A stretch of 64,000 nucleotides of DNA from JANOZM01 sp031429355 (GCA_031429355.1 JANOZM010000004.1:62001-126000), one strand, 5' to 3'; positions 50,125 through 60,187 are shown, numbered from the stretch's first letter. Program-made: numbers and translations. The notes: generated from the sequence alone by a model not told the origin.

Positions 50125-51180
50125 ATGGAAAAACCGTTACAAAAAACTAGTCCGACGCATTTTGTTTCTTACACATGGGAGCAACTTAGCAAGCCCGATT
50201 TATACAGCCTGATGCAATTGCGTCAGGCTGTTTTCGTTGTAGAACAGCGTTGCCCGTATTTAGATGCCGATGGACTTGATCCGTTTTGCAAACACTATTT
50301 AGGTTGGCAAGAATCTAGTGAGTCTACAAACTTAGCAGCGGCTGATTTAGTAGCCTCTACTTTCGGAGCAGCTAATTTAGTAGCCGCCGCCCGAATTGTT
50401 CCACCGCTCATGCGGTTTGATGAGTTATCGATTGGCCGCGTAGTTAACGCGCAATCGTATCGTGGGCAAGGACTCGGTCGACAATTAATGCAGACGATAC
50501 TAGCGCAATGCGATACCGCTGGTGTTCCAGCGATTCGTATTTCTGCACAACGTTATCTTGAACGTTTTTACAATCAGCTTGGGTTTAATCCTTGCTCAGA
50601 TGTTTATGATGAAGATGGCATAGAGCATATCGAAATGTTGCGATTGTTGCCAAACAACTTGCCGTTAACTAATCGATTTGGTCCCTTAGAATTTATTCCT
50701 CTTAATGCCTCGCATGCGGCGATGTTATTCCAACCCCTTTCCGCTGTTGCAATTTATCAGCACATGGAAGAGCGGCCTCAGGCCAGTGTCGAAACTATGC
50801 AAGCCCGTTATGCTCGACTAGAACAAGGTGCGCCCAGTGGCTGCGGTGAATTGTGGCTTAATTGGTTAGTGCGCGATGCACAAACAAAAGAAACATTAGG
50901 CACTGTACAAGCGACTGTGATGCGAAATGCCAGTGCTGAAATTGGCTATGTACTAACCCCTAGCGCTTGGGGTCGAGGGCTTGGAACCCAGTGCATTCAA
51001 TGGTTAATCAAAGTCTTACAATCGCGTTACTGTATGCAAAAAATTATTGCTCAAGTCGATGTCCGCAATATTGCCTCTTGGCGCGCCGCAGAAAAAGCGG
51101 GCCTACATCGATTTCAAGAAGTTGACTCAGAGCTATTAGGGCAGCCTACGCGCGATTATCAATATTTAGTGCGAACATAA
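50125..51180 (+). CDS. Two-domain GNAT acetyltransferase (ElaA-like fused to RimJ/RimL-like)
   Basis: 351 residues with two GNAT domains. The N-terminal half (about 10-175) resembles ElaA: LYSLMQLRQAVFVVEQRCPY, then AARIVPP, IGRVVNAQSYRGQGLGRQLM (acetyl-CoA loop), and ERFYNQLGF. The C-terminal half (about 180-351) resembles ribosomal-protein N-acetyltransferases: FIPLNASHAAMLF, ELWLNWLVRDAQTKETLGTV, IGYVLTPSAWGRGLGTQCI, NIASWRAAEKAGLHRF. Both acetyl-CoA signatures (RGQGLG and RGLGTQ) appear intact. Substrates are unknown. Confidence 0.85.
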   Translation: MEKPLQKTSPTHFVSYTWEQLSKPDLYSLMQLRQAVFVVEQRCPYLDADGLDPFCKHYLGWQESSESTNLAAADLVASTFGAANLVAAARIVPPLMRFDELSIGRVVNAQSYRGQGLGRQLMQTILAQCDTAGVPAIRISAQRYLERFYNQLGFNPCSDVYDEDGIEHIEMLRLLPNNLPLTNRFGPLEFIPLNASHAAMLFQPLSAVAIYQHMEERPQASVETMQARYARLEQGAPSGCGELWLNWLVRDAQTKETLGTVQATVMRNASAEIGYVLTPSAWGRGLGTQCIQWLIKVLQSRYCMQKIIAQVDVRNIASWRAAEKAGLHRFQEVDSELLGQPTRDYQYLVRT

Positions 51181-51213
51181 TAATTATCGTAAAGCGTTAC
51201 TAAAGCCAATCAA

Positions 51214-51630
51214 TTACATTTGCTCCCAAGGCAATCCATCAAACCGCCAGCCATTAACTTTGCTGCGATGCTCTTGATCATTTCGATCACCTTCAAAACC
51301 ATGCAACACATTAATTACGTCGGTGAATCCGGCGGCTTCTAACACATCGCCAGCTAAAAGCGTGCGTCGCCCGCTTCGGCATATTAAAACGACAGGTCGG
51401 TCTTTTGTTTTAGTAACCGCCAGCACTTCGGCCACAAAATTCGGATTGTTTTCCATCCGCAACTCATCAGACCACAAAATATGTTCGGGGCGAATTTCTT
51501 TGCCTTCTGTTGTTACAACGAAGGCATGGCCAATCAGAAAAAATTCGGCGTCGCTTCGACAATCAACAAATACCGCGTGGGGTTCTTGGGCAATAAAGTC
51601 GTGCGCTTGGCGAGGCAATAAATGTTTCAT
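51214..51630 (-). CDS. Rhodanese-like protein
   Basis: 138 residues, single rhodanese domain: FVDCRSDAEFFLIGH (entry motif), then the active loop VVLICRSGRRTLLAG with Cys84, and AGFTDVINVLHGFEGDRN. The loop CRSGRR fits sulfurtransferases acting on sulfur carriers such as thiosulfate. There is no signal peptide, so the protein is cytoplasmic. The gene ends 34 bases from the convergent GNAT gene. Confidence 0.9.
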   Translation of the reverse strand: MKHLLPRQAHDFIAQEPHAVFVDCRSDAEFFLIGHAFVVTTEGKEIRPEHILWSDELRMENNPNFVAEVLAVTKTKDRPVVLICRSGRRTLLAGDVLEAAGFTDVINVLHGFEGDRNDQEHRSKVNGWRFDGLPWEQM

Positions 51631-51692
51631 AGCAATTTTTGGTTAATCGCTATGATACCGCCCCGACTTTGCTCCGGCAAAACACCTTATGT

Positions 51693-54600
51693 CTATGCGA
51701 CTTTTTTGTCTCGTACTAAATAAGAATAAATAACTGGCACTACGATTAAAGTGAGAAAAGTAGAAGTAATAATTCCGCCAACAATAGCCTTACCCATTGG
51801 CGATTGAATCTCGCTTCCAGGGTGAATAGCCAGCGCCAAGGGCAGCATACCGAACACCATGGCCGAAGTGGTCATCATGATCGGACGCATTCGCACTTGC
51901 CCTGCCTCAATTAAGGCTTGGGCTACCGTTGCACCTTTTTCGCGCCGCATTTGGTTGGCGTAGTCCACCAACAAAATGGCATTTTTAGTGACTAAGCCCA
52001 TTAGCAAAATAAGGCCAATCATTGAGAACAAATTGAGCGACGAGCCGGTTAACAGCAGGGCCAATACCACCCCAATTAACGACAAGGGCAATGACGCCAT
52101 AATTGCGATTGGTTGCAAAAAACTACCAAATTGGCTAGCCAGCACGAGGTAAATAAATATCACAGCCAAGCCTAACGATGCCAGCAATGCACTAAATGCG
52201 TCGGCCTGTTCTTTGGTTGCTCCGCCAACGTCAAAAGTAATTCCCGGTGGCAGTGGATAGGTTTTCGTTAGTTTTTCTACTTCACCCCCCACGTCGCCCG
52301 CGAATCGGCCTTCAACACCAGCAAACACTGCTTCACGGCGTTGTAAGTTCTGACGCCGAATGACATCAGGGCTTTCTACGGCAACGATACTGGCCACTCG
52401 CGATAACGGCACTGCTTGACCGTCTTTGGTAAAGGCAACGGGTAGATCACGCAGTTGTTCGATACGTTGACGCTGTTGCTCGGGCAAACGCAATATGACC
52501 TCAATTTGTTCACCGTCAGACGCGCTAAACGAAGTGGCGGTTTCGCCCGCTACGTAGGCGCGCAAAGTGGCGGCCAGTTGCGCACTGGTTAGGCCCAGTT
52601 CTTGGTTTGCCGAAGGGTTCACACGAATTGCAAAGGTGGGGATGCCAGGCTTAACCGATAGCTCCACATCGGCGATGCCCTTAATCTTTTTAACAGCCTC
52701 ACCAAATTCTGCGGTTGTCTTGGCAAGCAATGCAGAATCGTTGCCTAACAGTGCTACATAAATTGGACGATTCCAACCGATAGTGCTTTCAATGCCGGCA
52801 ATGTCGGCAATCGATTTACGCACCAATTCTTCGACTTGTTTTTGGCTTTGTTTGCGTAGCTTACGATCTTTCAACTTCAAACTTAAGTTGCCACTATTGC
52901 GACCACTGCCACCACCAATGTTCACAGAAATGGATTCAATCGCATCGATCTTGCGTAAGCGTTCTTCTATTTGTCTTGCCTTTTCGTTAGTGCGTTCTAG
53001 GCTTGATCCAACCGGAGTGCGAATTTGAATCGATGTAAAACCTTGATCGGTTTGTGGCACAAATTCTGAACCTAATTGTGTCGCTAATCCGAGCGATAAA
53101 ACGAAGCAAAGTACTGCCCCTAAGCTAATCAAACCCCGAGGCGTAATAGTGGCAAAGCGATACAAGCGTTCTTCTTGCTTTAAGCGTAAACCCGTGTCTG
53201 GCGAAAAAGGTTTGCCGTATGTAGGCGTCGGTGGAAAAAACATGCGGTAACGTCGTCCAGAAAATACCCAACGAATAATTCGCTCGTACGTGCGATGTAG
53301 CCAATCCATTGAACGGTCGACGATCTTAAACAAAAAGCCAATAACGGGCCAGCGTGCAGGGTTCATTGGTTTGTCGGGCCACCGACTGGACAGCATAGGG
53401 TCCAATGTAAAACTAACAAACAAAGAAATTAAAACCGCTACAGCTATCGTGATGCCAAAGGGGAAAAAAAACTTTCCAACAATTCCGCTCATAAAAGCAA
53501 TCGGCACAAACACCGCGCAAATGGCGAAAGTAGTGGCCATCACTGCTAGCCCAATTTCTTCGGTACCTTCGCGTGCGGCCAGCAAATGATCTTTACCCAT
53601 TGCTAAATGGCGGACTATGTTTTCACGCACAACAATTGCATCATCGATGAGTAGGCCGATACACAACGACAAGGCCATCATCGTCATAAAGTTTAAAGTA
53701 AAACCAAACAAGTCCACGGCAATAAAACTACCAATAACGGCAATAGGCAACGTGAGTCCGGTAATAACCGTACTGCGCCAAGATTTTAGGAACAAAAACA
53801 CTACAAAAATCGTCAGCAAGGCGCCTTCAATAAGGGTGCGCTTAAGGCCCGTAAGTGAGTCTTTTACCCAATCACTATTGGCAAACATGACCCGCAGCTC
53901 GACGTCGGCTGGTAAGCCTTTACGAACTTGTGCAATCGCCTCATGCACAGCGTCACCAACCGCTACAACATTGGCATCTTGTTGCTTGGCAACACTCAGT
54001 TCAATCGATTGTTGTCCATCAATGCGTGAGGTCGAAGCGGTTTCGCGTTCACGTTCATTAATGTCACTTAAGTCGGCTAACGTCAGCATGAGTCCATTGC
54101 GACGAGCCACGACTACTTTTCCTAAATCGGTAGCTTGGCCGGTTCGGCCTTCCACTCGCACTAAGGTCTCATCCACCGGACCATTCAGTAATCCCACCGG
54201 CTGATCGTTATTGACTTCGCGTAACGCGGCGGCAATTTCTGAAGGCGTAATGGCATAAGCACGCAGGCGCTCGGGCTTTAAATCGACGCGCACTTCGCGC
54301 GAGTTTAGGCCCCACACATTAACGCGTGCAACGCCTTCAATACGCACCAACCGTTTTTGAATATCACGATCAGCAATAATCGATAATTCGCGGATCGAGC
54401 GGGTTTTCGACATCAACACCATTTGTACAACCGCCGAATTGTCGTCACCACTATAACGACCCACAATCGGTGAGCGTACATCTTTAGGCAAACCCCCTTG
54501 CAATATTGAAAGGCGATCGCGCACTTCTTGCATCACGCGATCCATATTGCTGTTTAAACTAAAGTCAACATAGGTTTGGCTGCGTCCTTCAAATGATCGA

Positions 54601-54845
54601 GAAGTAATGCGCTTCACACCGGTAACCGAATTTAAATTATCTTCAACAAGCTTGGTGATTTCGCGTTCAACGGCTTCGGGTGAAGCACCGGGATAACTGT
54701 ATTCAATCCAAACACCAGGCACCGAAATTTCCGGCATTGATTCAACACCAAGCCGCTGGTAACTAAAGAGCCCTAAGACGCACAATGCCACCATGATCAT
54801 CGTGGCAAAGACGGGTTGATTAATAGATACACGCGTCAGCCACAT
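51693..54845 (-). CDS. RND multidrug efflux permease (HAE1/AcrB-type)
   Basis: 1050 residues, inner-membrane proton-driven exporter. Opens with VSINQPVFATMIMVALCVLG; contains SYPGASPEAVEREITK, the paired acidic residues in TM4 (IGLLIDDAIVVREN), the porter-domain duplications, and LILLMGLVTKNAILLVDYAN. A longer loop at about 495-545 (SGRRYRMFFPPTPTYGKPF) interrupts the middle. Substrates unknown; hydrophobic toxic compounds are typical. The membrane-fusion gene lies immediately upstream with 2 bases between; no outer-membrane channel gene is present, so a shared TolC-like protein is likely. Confidence 0.95.
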   Translation of the reverse strand: MWLTRVSINQPVFATMIMVALCVLGLFSYQRLGVESMPEISVPGVWIEYSYPGASPEAVEREITKLVEDNLNSVTGVKRITSRSFEGRSQTYVDFSLNSNMDRVMQEVRDRLSILQGGLPKDVRSPIVGRYSGDDNSAVVQMVLMSKTRSIRELSIIADRDIQKRLVRIEGVARVNVWGLNSREVRVDLKPERLRAYAITPSEIAAALREVNNDQPVGLLNGPVDETLVRVEGRTGQATDLGKVVVARRNGLMLTLADLSDINERERETASTSRIDGQQSIELSVAKQQDANVVAVGDAVHEAIAQVRKGLPADVELRVMFANSDWVKDSLTGLKRTLIEGALLTIFVVFLFLKSWRSTVITGLTLPIAVIGSFIAVDLFGFTLNFMTMMALSLCIGLLIDDAIVVRENIVRHLAMGKDHLLAAREGTEEIGLAVMATTFAICAVFVPIAFMSGIVGKFFFPFGITIAVAVLISLFVSFTLDPMLSSRWPDKPMNPARWPVIGFLFKIVDRSMDWLHRTYERIIRWVFSGRRYRMFFPPTPTYGKPFSPDTGLRLKQEERLYRFATITPRGLISLGAVLCFVLSLGLATQLGSEFVPQTDQGFTSIQIRTPVGSSLERTNEKARQIEERLRKIDAIESISVNIGGGSGRNSGNLSLKLKDRKLRKQSQKQVEELVRKSIADIAGIESTIGWNRPIYVALLGNDSALLAKTTAEFGEAVKKIKGIADVELSVKPGIPTFAIRVNPSANQELGLTSAQLAATLRAYVAGETATSFSASDGEQIEVILRLPEQQRQRIEQLRDLPVAFTKDGQAVPLSRVASIVAVESPDVIRRQNLQRREAVFAGVEGRFAGDVGGEVEKLTKTYPLPPGITFDVGGATKEQADAFSALLASLGLAVIFIYLVLASQFGSFLQPIAIMASLPLSLIGVVLALLLTGSSLNLFSMIGLILLMGLVTKNAILLVDYANQMRREKGATVAQALIEAGQVRMRPIMMTTSAMVFGMLPLALAIHPGSEIQSPMGKAIVGGIITSTFLTLIVVPVIYSYLVRDKKVA

Positions 54846-54847
54846 AA

Positions 54848-56050
54848 TTATTTGCTGCCTAGTGATTTGGGTTCAGACTTTGTGTCCGCCTTATTTGCGT
54901 CAACCTTATTTGCGTCAACTTTAGGCGCTGCAGTAACTTCGCCGACAGCTTGTACTTTTATAACGCGGCCTTGTTTTAGTCCATCAAAGCGCATCGCCAA
55001 AATTTTATCGGTTGCCTTCAGTCCATCCAATATTTGGACGTTCAGTCCATTCTCATCGCGTTTACCAAGTTTTACGTACTGGCGCTTTAACTTGTCGTTC
55101 TCAACAACCCAAACAATTGGTTGGTTATTCTCTGAGGCAACGGCTTGCACTGGTACGGTTAACGAGTCGGCTTCATCGGCAATGGCCGCTTGTGCTTGTG
55201 CAAATTGCCCAGGTTGCAAGCTGCCATCGTTGTTTTCGAACCGGACCACTATAGGAATCGCTTTTGTGCCAACATCGGCAGCAGGCCCAATGCGCTCAAG
55301 TTTTCCGTTGCGTTTACCCGCTAGTCCGTCAATTTCTCCAGTGACTAGCATGCCTACTTTTAGCGCCGCTATTTGGTGAGGTGCAATCGTGCCATGCATG
55401 TCGATAGGGTTCGCCGATACCAAGGTAATAATGGCTTGCTCAATACTAAGTTTTTCACCGGGTTGGGCATTGCGCTTGCTCACTGTGCCACTCATCGGCG
55501 CTATTAGTGCTGTTTCACGCAACGCTAATTTCACACCCGCATTTTGCGCTTGTGCACCTTTCATTTGTGCTTTTGCGGCATCTAACTGGGTTCTATAGCC
55601 ATCAATTGCGGCAGGTGAAATAAAGCCTTTTTCCGACAAACCTTTATTAGTGTCGTAAATACGTTGTGCATTGCTTAAGTTAGCCTGTGCCGACTCGATC
55701 GCGGCTTGTCGCTCGTTTAAGCGAATTGAGAAATCACTGGTATCAATTGAGCCCAATGGCTGTCCGGCCCTGACGATATCGCCTTCTTTAACTGACAAAC
55801 TAATTAAATTGCCATTGGTTTTACTGCGGACAATCGCAGACTGAGCCGCTGCTAAATTGCCCGACCATTGAAGGTTGCCACCCAATTTCCGCACGCTAGG
55901 TTGGGTTAGCTCTTTAGGTGTAAACGTTAAAGGCCCGTCTTCGGGTTTCTTTTCGTTGCTAACTTTATTTTGCTGAAACTTCCAATAAGCCCCGCCTGCA
56001 CCTGCTGCCAGTACAACTAAAAGGGCGACCCCGAGAATTTTCTTATTCAT
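54848..56050 (-). CDS. RND efflux membrane fusion protein (HlyD/AcrA family)
   Basis: 400 residues. A single N-terminal helix (ILGVALLVVLAAGAGGAYWKF) anchors it. The lipoyl halves are split in the usual way (VRSKTNGNLISLSVKEGDIV, then PMSGTVSKRNAQPGEKL) around an alpha-hairpin (about 115-170, QANLSNAQRIYDTNKGL). The beta-barrel and membrane-proximal domains follow. The C-terminus is a polar tail with a short repeat (KVDANKVDANKAD). It connects the RND pump to an outer-membrane channel. First gene of the efflux operon. Confidence 0.93.
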   Translation of the reverse strand: MNKKILGVALLVVLAAGAGGAYWKFQQNKVSNEKKPEDGPLTFTPKELTQPSVRKLGGNLQWSGNLAAAQSAIVRSKTNGNLISLSVKEGDIVRAGQPLGSIDTSDFSIRLNERQAAIESAQANLSNAQRIYDTNKGLSEKGFISPAAIDGYRTQLDAAKAQMKGAQAQNAGVKLALRETALIAPMSGTVSKRNAQPGEKLSIEQAIITLVSANPIDMHGTIAPHQIAALKVGMLVTGEIDGLAGKRNGKLERIGPAADVGTKAIPIVVRFENNDGSLQPGQFAQAQAAIADEADSLTVPVQAVASENNQPIVWVVENDKLKRQYVKLGKRDENGLNVQILDGLKATDKILAMRFDGLKQGRVIKVQAVGEVTAAPKVDANKVDANKADTKSEPKSLGSK

Positions 56051-56135
56051 TGGTTTTATTAGTAATGTTCTTAAGTGCGATATTGTGAATTAAGAGTTCG
56101 CGTAAAAAGGGCGATTTGCGATGAATTGCAAAAGG

Positions 56136-56163
56136 TTGTGATAAAAACGTGTTTCTGTATGAT
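56136..56163 (+). promoter_or_regulatory. Candidate sigma-70 promoter of the arginase gene
   Basis: TTGTGA (56136-56141) and TATGAT (56158-56163) are 16 bases apart, 30 bases before the GTG start at 56193. The -10 matches TATAAT at five of six positions. Confidence 0.6.
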
Positions 56164-56192
56164 GAGTTGCAACCTAAAACAAGGACTTAAAA

Positions 56193-57113
56193 GTGTCTAA
56201 AGCTGTTAGTTTGATTGGCGCGCCAACCGATATCGGCGCTGCCGACCGTGGCGCTTCAATGGGCCCAGAAGCCTTGCGTGTGGCCGGTTTGGTGCAAGCC
56301 ATCGAAAGCCACGGAGTTTCGGTGGTCGACCTTGGCAATGTTGCAGGGCCATCAAACCCATTTCTGCCCGCGCAAAATGGTTATCGACATCTTGATGAAG
56401 TGGTGCAATGGAATCGTGCTGTCATGGAGTCGGTGGCCGCAATTTTGAAACAAGATCGCATGCCGCTGTTGTTGGGCGGCGACCATAGTTTGGCCTTTGG
56501 CTCTATTGCCGCTGTAAAACAACACTGTCTTAGACGTGGCAAGACACTAAAAATATTGTGGCTAGATGCCCATGCCGACTTTAATACCAGCGAAATAACG
56601 CCCTCGGGCAACATCCACGGTATGCCGGTGGCTAGTCTGTGCGGGATGGGTGCTCAAGCGTTGCTTGATCTGTCCCCAATAAACCCAGTGCTGTCGATGT
56701 CTGAAATTGTTCAAATTGGTATTCGCAGTGTCGATGAAGGCGAAAAAAAGTTAGTCCACGAATGCGGCCTTGAAGTGTTTGATATGCGTTCTATTGACGA
56801 ATTGGGAATGCGGGTCGTGATGGAGCAAGCTTTACGTGGTGTTGATAGCAACACTCACTTGCATTTAAGTTTTGACGTCGACTTTCTCGACCCAGAAATT
56901 GCCCCCGGCGTTGGTACAGGAGTTCCCGGAGGACCCAATTATCGTGAAGCCCAGTTGTGTATGGAAATGATTGCCGATACAGGTTTGTTGGGTTCAATCG
57001 ATCTTATGGAGCTTAACCCTGCATGGGATGTGCGTAATCGCACTGGCAAACTTGCCGTTGACCTGATCGAAAGTTTGTTTGGTAAGTCCACCCTGATGAG
57101 AAGGCGCAGTTAG
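56193..57113 (+). CDS. rocF: Arginase
   Basis: Hydrolyses arginine to ornithine and urea with a dimanganese centre. The GTG at 56193 follows AAGGA. Metal-binding motifs are complete: GGDHSLAFG, WLDAHADFNT and SFDVDFLDPEIAPGVGTG; the N-terminal SLIGAPTDIGAADRGASMGP and SIDLMELNPAWD are also characteristic of true arginases over agmatinases. The length of 306 is standard. It is a single gene with its own promoter, next to a secreted protein gene. Confidence 0.94.
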   Translation: MSKAVSLIGAPTDIGAADRGASMGPEALRVAGLVQAIESHGVSVVDLGNVAGPSNPFLPAQNGYRHLDEVVQWNRAVMESVAAILKQDRMPLLLGGDHSLAFGSIAAVKQHCLRRGKTLKILWLDAHADFNTSEITPSGNIHGMPVASLCGMGAQALLDLSPINPVLSMSEIVQIGIRSVDEGEKKLVHECGLEVFDMRSIDELGMRVVMEQALRGVDSNTHLHLSFDVDFLDPEIAPGVGTGVPGGPNYREAQLCMEMIADTGLLGSIDLMELNPAWDVRNRTGKLAVDLIESLFGKSTLMRRRS

Positions 57114-57157
57114 GCGTCTAATAAGGTATTCATAATCAATCTGCAAAGAGCTTTTCA

Positions 57158-57991
57158 ATGATTACATCAGCCGAACTTAAAGCGATGAAGTCTTCGTTAT
57201 CTGTAGCCAGCGTTTGTGTAGTACTAACTTTTTGTTCTGTTGCGCGCGCTGAGTTTACCGACATTGAATCGGTAGCACCTTATTCTCCATCAATGGTTGG
57301 TGGCGACAAGCCACTAAAGTTAACCCCGTGTACTTCTGTTGAGCCGTCCCCAAATATAGCAATGGGCGGTAAATTTAAGTGCGGTGGCGTAGAAATTGAA
57401 GCCGGTTCGATTGAAAAAAACGCACGCTTAGGGCAATACCAAGTGAACTTAAGTCTGGATGCTAAAAGGCGTTATCGCTTAAGCGGCAAAGGCCTAGATT
57501 TTGGATTTTTAGATTCAGTGCATAGTGCCGACTTAAATGGTGACGGACAACCCGACTATATTTTAGAGTTTAGTTCGCATGGCGTTGGTTTGGCGACAAC
57601 CTATCGGACTATGGTTTTTCTAAACAGTGGGGCCGAATTTTCTTGGCAAGCGGTTTTTAATTTAAGCGCACCAGCTGCTCGGCATTTTTATATAACGGCG
57701 GAAGGCGTTACAACTTATTTAACCGCGCGCCTTGCAAGCTCCGCCGTGACCTCAATGCCCCGCTCCACCGACGGTAAAAGCCATACATTTTGGGTCTTCG
57801 AACCAATTGTTTTTTCGAAAGCTAACGGACTTTGGGCGCATATTCCCAATCCGATTTATCCGCAATGGGTGCAATACAAATCGACGCCTAGTAACAAGCC
57901 AACCGAGCTAATTACTCCGGCCACCCAAAAACGCGTCACTTTCAGTCCTCTTAAAGGCGCGCGTGGCGGCAAAATGCAACCGTTGGGCTGA
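57158..57991 (+). CDS. Secreted protein with a VCBS/FG-GAP-like calcium motif
   Basis: 277 residues. A signal peptide is present whichever start is used: ATG 57158 with a longer N-region or ATG 57185 (MKSSLSVASVCVVLTFCSVA); neither has a good Shine-Dalgarno, so the start is uncertain. Cys pairs (PCTS, KCGG) lie early. The segment HSADLNGDGQPDYILEF (about residue 128) is a calcium-binding FG-GAP/VCBS-like repeat. The C-terminus is basic (TFSPLKGARGGKMQPLG). Predicted periplasmic or extracellular; function unknown. Confidence 0.65.
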   Translation: MITSAELKAMKSSLSVASVCVVLTFCSVARAEFTDIESVAPYSPSMVGGDKPLKLTPCTSVEPSPNIAMGGKFKCGGVEIEAGSIEKNARLGQYQVNLSLDAKRRYRLSGKGLDFGFLDSVHSADLNGDGQPDYILEFSSHGVGLATTYRTMVFLNSGAEFSWQAVFNLSAPAARHFYITAEGVTTYLTARLASSAVTSMPRSTDGKSHTFWVFEPIVFSKANGLWAHIPNPIYPQWVQYKSTPSNKPTELITPATQKRVTFSPLKGARGGKMQPLG

Positions 57992-58216
57992 GAAAACCAG
58001 AAAAATTGGAAGTGACGAACAGGGTTTTGCTGAATTACGCCAAACTAAAATTGTTGTATCAGTTCAGGTAAGGGCAAAGGTCACTTTTGCTTTAGCGTTT
58101 ATGGTTTAACCTAACGAGTCAGCCTAAAGTTACTGGCTGGCGTTACCTTTCTTATTGCTGCAATTGTTGCGCTTTTTTTAAGTGGTTTTTTTTGATGCCT
58201 TCGAGATATTTATTTA

Positions 58217-59104
58217 ATGTCAGCCCGTGAAGTTTCCCTTGATGTCCCAACCGTGCCCGTCAGTATTGGCGGCGGTACATTGGCGTCATTCGGTCAAACC
58301 TTGCATTGGCGCGCGCAAAGCCCGGTCACCACCATTGCCTCGGTAATTGTGGTGCATGGAATCGGAGAACATCAAGGCCGCTACGAGGCACTAAGCGATG
58401 CATTTATAGGGTGCGGTATCGCGCTATATGGGTACGATCAGCGCGGACATGGGCGCAGTTCCGGCGTGCGAGGTCACGTCGATCAATGGGACCAATATGT
58501 TGCCGATTTAAGGTCCATGATTCAATTTGTTCAGCAACTCGAAGGTGACAAACCGCTATTTATTTTTGGGCACAGCATGGGCGCATTGGTTGCTTTAGAT
58601 TGCACCTTACGTTATCCAAAAGGAATTGCTGGTCTGATGGTTAACGGAATTCCATTGCGTCCCGGCACTGTTGCCAAACCAATGCTCATTCGCTTAGCAA
58701 AATTATTGTCAGCGGTTAAACCAGGGTATGCAATGAGTTTGGGTCTTGATTTAGCCGGTCTATCAACAAAGCCTGAAGTAGCCATTCAATATGCCAGCGA
58801 TCCGCTAGTAGAACGCAAGGTAACGGCTCGTTGGGGCGTTAGTATTTTAAAAGCCATCGAGCGTTTGCGCGGTGATGTTGTCAATTTAAGAACGCCAATA
58901 TTTGTAACCCACGGCAGTTTAGATCCTATAAATTTACCGGCCGGCTCGCAAGAACTGTTCGCAGCAGTTGCCGGAAAAGACAAAGCGTTAAAACTGTATC
59001 CAAACAGCCGTCACGAAGTGCATAACGACGTTGATGCTGCCGAGTTTGTAAACGATCTTTGCAATTGGGTTTTACCCCGCACTGGTGCTACAAAGAGTTT
59101 GTAA
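58217..59104 (+). CDS. Alpha/beta hydrolase, monoacylglycerol-lipase-like
   Basis: 295 residues. The family order is clear: VIVVHGIGEHQGRYEALSDA (oxyanion), GYDQRGHGRSSGVRGH, the nucleophile elbow FIFGHSMGALVAL with the catalytic Ser at about 121, then the acid in VTHGSLDPINLP and the His in NSRHEVHND. This pattern is typical of monoglyceride lipase and lysophospholipase PldB-like enzymes. No signal peptide. The 225-base gap upstream shows no other gene. It ends in a 33-base overlap with the convergent LDH2 gene. Confidence 0.88.
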   Translation: MSAREVSLDVPTVPVSIGGGTLASFGQTLHWRAQSPVTTIASVIVVHGIGEHQGRYEALSDAFIGCGIALYGYDQRGHGRSSGVRGHVDQWDQYVADLRSMIQFVQQLEGDKPLFIFGHSMGALVALDCTLRYPKGIAGLMVNGIPLRPGTVAKPMLIRLAKLLSAVKPGYAMSLGLDLAGLSTKPEVAIQYASDPLVERKVTARWGVSILKAIERLRGDVVNLRTPIFVTHGSLDPINLPAGSQELFAAVAGKDKALKLYPNSRHEVHNDVDAAEFVNDLCNWVLPRTGATKSL

Positions 59105-60187
59105 AGTTTTCCAGTTTGCATTGGCAGATTTCGGGCCAACACCTTTTATTTGAAACAGTTTTTGCGTTGCTTCATCAAGCTTCAAAACTGCGCCTAGATC
59201 CAACGGAATGCCGTTGGCACGGGTTTGCCGGTTACGCAGCTCAGCCTCGCCTGGTAATTCAATGCTCTGATGCCCAGGCGCTAATGGGGCCGATTTTAAC
59301 CACTGCTCAAAGTGATCAGTCTCAGCGCTAAAATTTTCTAAGGCCCCCATTTTTGCAGGGTCGAAAACAATCGCCAGCATGTTGTTGATAATCGAAAAAT
59401 CATCCGGAATAGTTTCGGTTCTTAAGGTCGGCTCACCTAACAACGCAGCGGCTAACAACTCACACATCACAGCCAATCCGTAACCTTTATGGCCTGCAGC
59501 AGTTAACAACGCACCCAATGGTTCTTCGAACAAAACAGCCGGGTTGGTTGTGGGTCGTCCTTGCGAGTCAATTAAATTACCGGGTGCAACGCTTGCCGAC
59601 TTATTCATGGCAACACGCACTTTTCCCGCAGCAATTGCACTGGTTGCAAAATCAAGTAGTAAAGGCGTTTTGTTAGGGCGCGGTAGACCAACAGTAAACG
59701 GATTTGTCACAAACCGTGCGGCCGCTCCTCCAAAGGGAGCAACCAGGGGAGTCGCTCGCACATTAGTAAAATGAATTGACGCACAATTACCGGCAATGGC
59801 TTGCTCGGCCCAATGGCCAACACGTCCTAAATGATGTGCGTTACGCAGACCTAATAAACAAATACCGGTTTGTTGCGCGCGCTCAATCGCCATCGCCATG
59901 GCTTGTTCTGTTACAGCCTGCCCCATGCCTCTTTGGCCATTTACTTTTAAAAGACTCGGGCTATCAATTTCGATTTGTACCGATTGATTGAGCTGCAATC
60001 CACTAGCTAACAGCGAATCAATATACGGCACAATCATTTGTATGCCGTGCGAGTCGTGGCCCGTTAAATTAGCTTGTACTAAATGCGTTGCAGTGAGTTG
60101 CGCCTCGCGTGCATTACTGCCAGCAATTAACCAAAGGTCGCGTACCCAATGCTCTAATACTGTTGGATTTATTGATAGTGTTGACAT
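59072..60187 (-). CDS. Second LDH2-type NAD(P)-dependent dehydrogenase
   Basis: The ATG at 60187 overlaps the SDR stop by one base (TAATG), giving 371 residues. Family motifs: HDSHGIQMIVPYI with the catalytic His, LLGLRNAHHLGRVGHWAEQA, IHFTNVRATPLVAPFGG, LLLDFATSAIAAGKVRVA, GHKGYGLAVMCELLAAALLG. It is diverged from the copy at 43.7 kb, and about 40 residues longer, mostly at the C-terminus (KLFQIKGVGPKSANANW). Substrate unknown; the tight coupling with the SDR suggests they share a pathway. Confidence 0.88.
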   Translation of the reverse strand: MSTLSINPTVLEHWVRDLWLIAGSNAREAQLTATHLVQANLTGHDSHGIQMIVPYIDSLLASGLQLNQSVQIEIDSPSLLKVNGQRGMGQAVTEQAMAMAIERAQQTGICLLGLRNAHHLGRVGHWAEQAIAGNCASIHFTNVRATPLVAPFGGAAARFVTNPFTVGLPRPNKTPLLLDFATSAIAAGKVRVAMNKSASVAPGNLIDSQGRPTTNPAVLFEEPLGALLTAAGHKGYGLAVMCELLAAALLGEPTLRTETIPDDFSIINNMLAIVFDPAKMGALENFSAETDHFEQWLKSAPLAPGHQSIELPGEAELRNRQTRANGIPLDLGAVLKLDEATQKLFQIKGVGPKSANANWKTLQTLCSTSAG

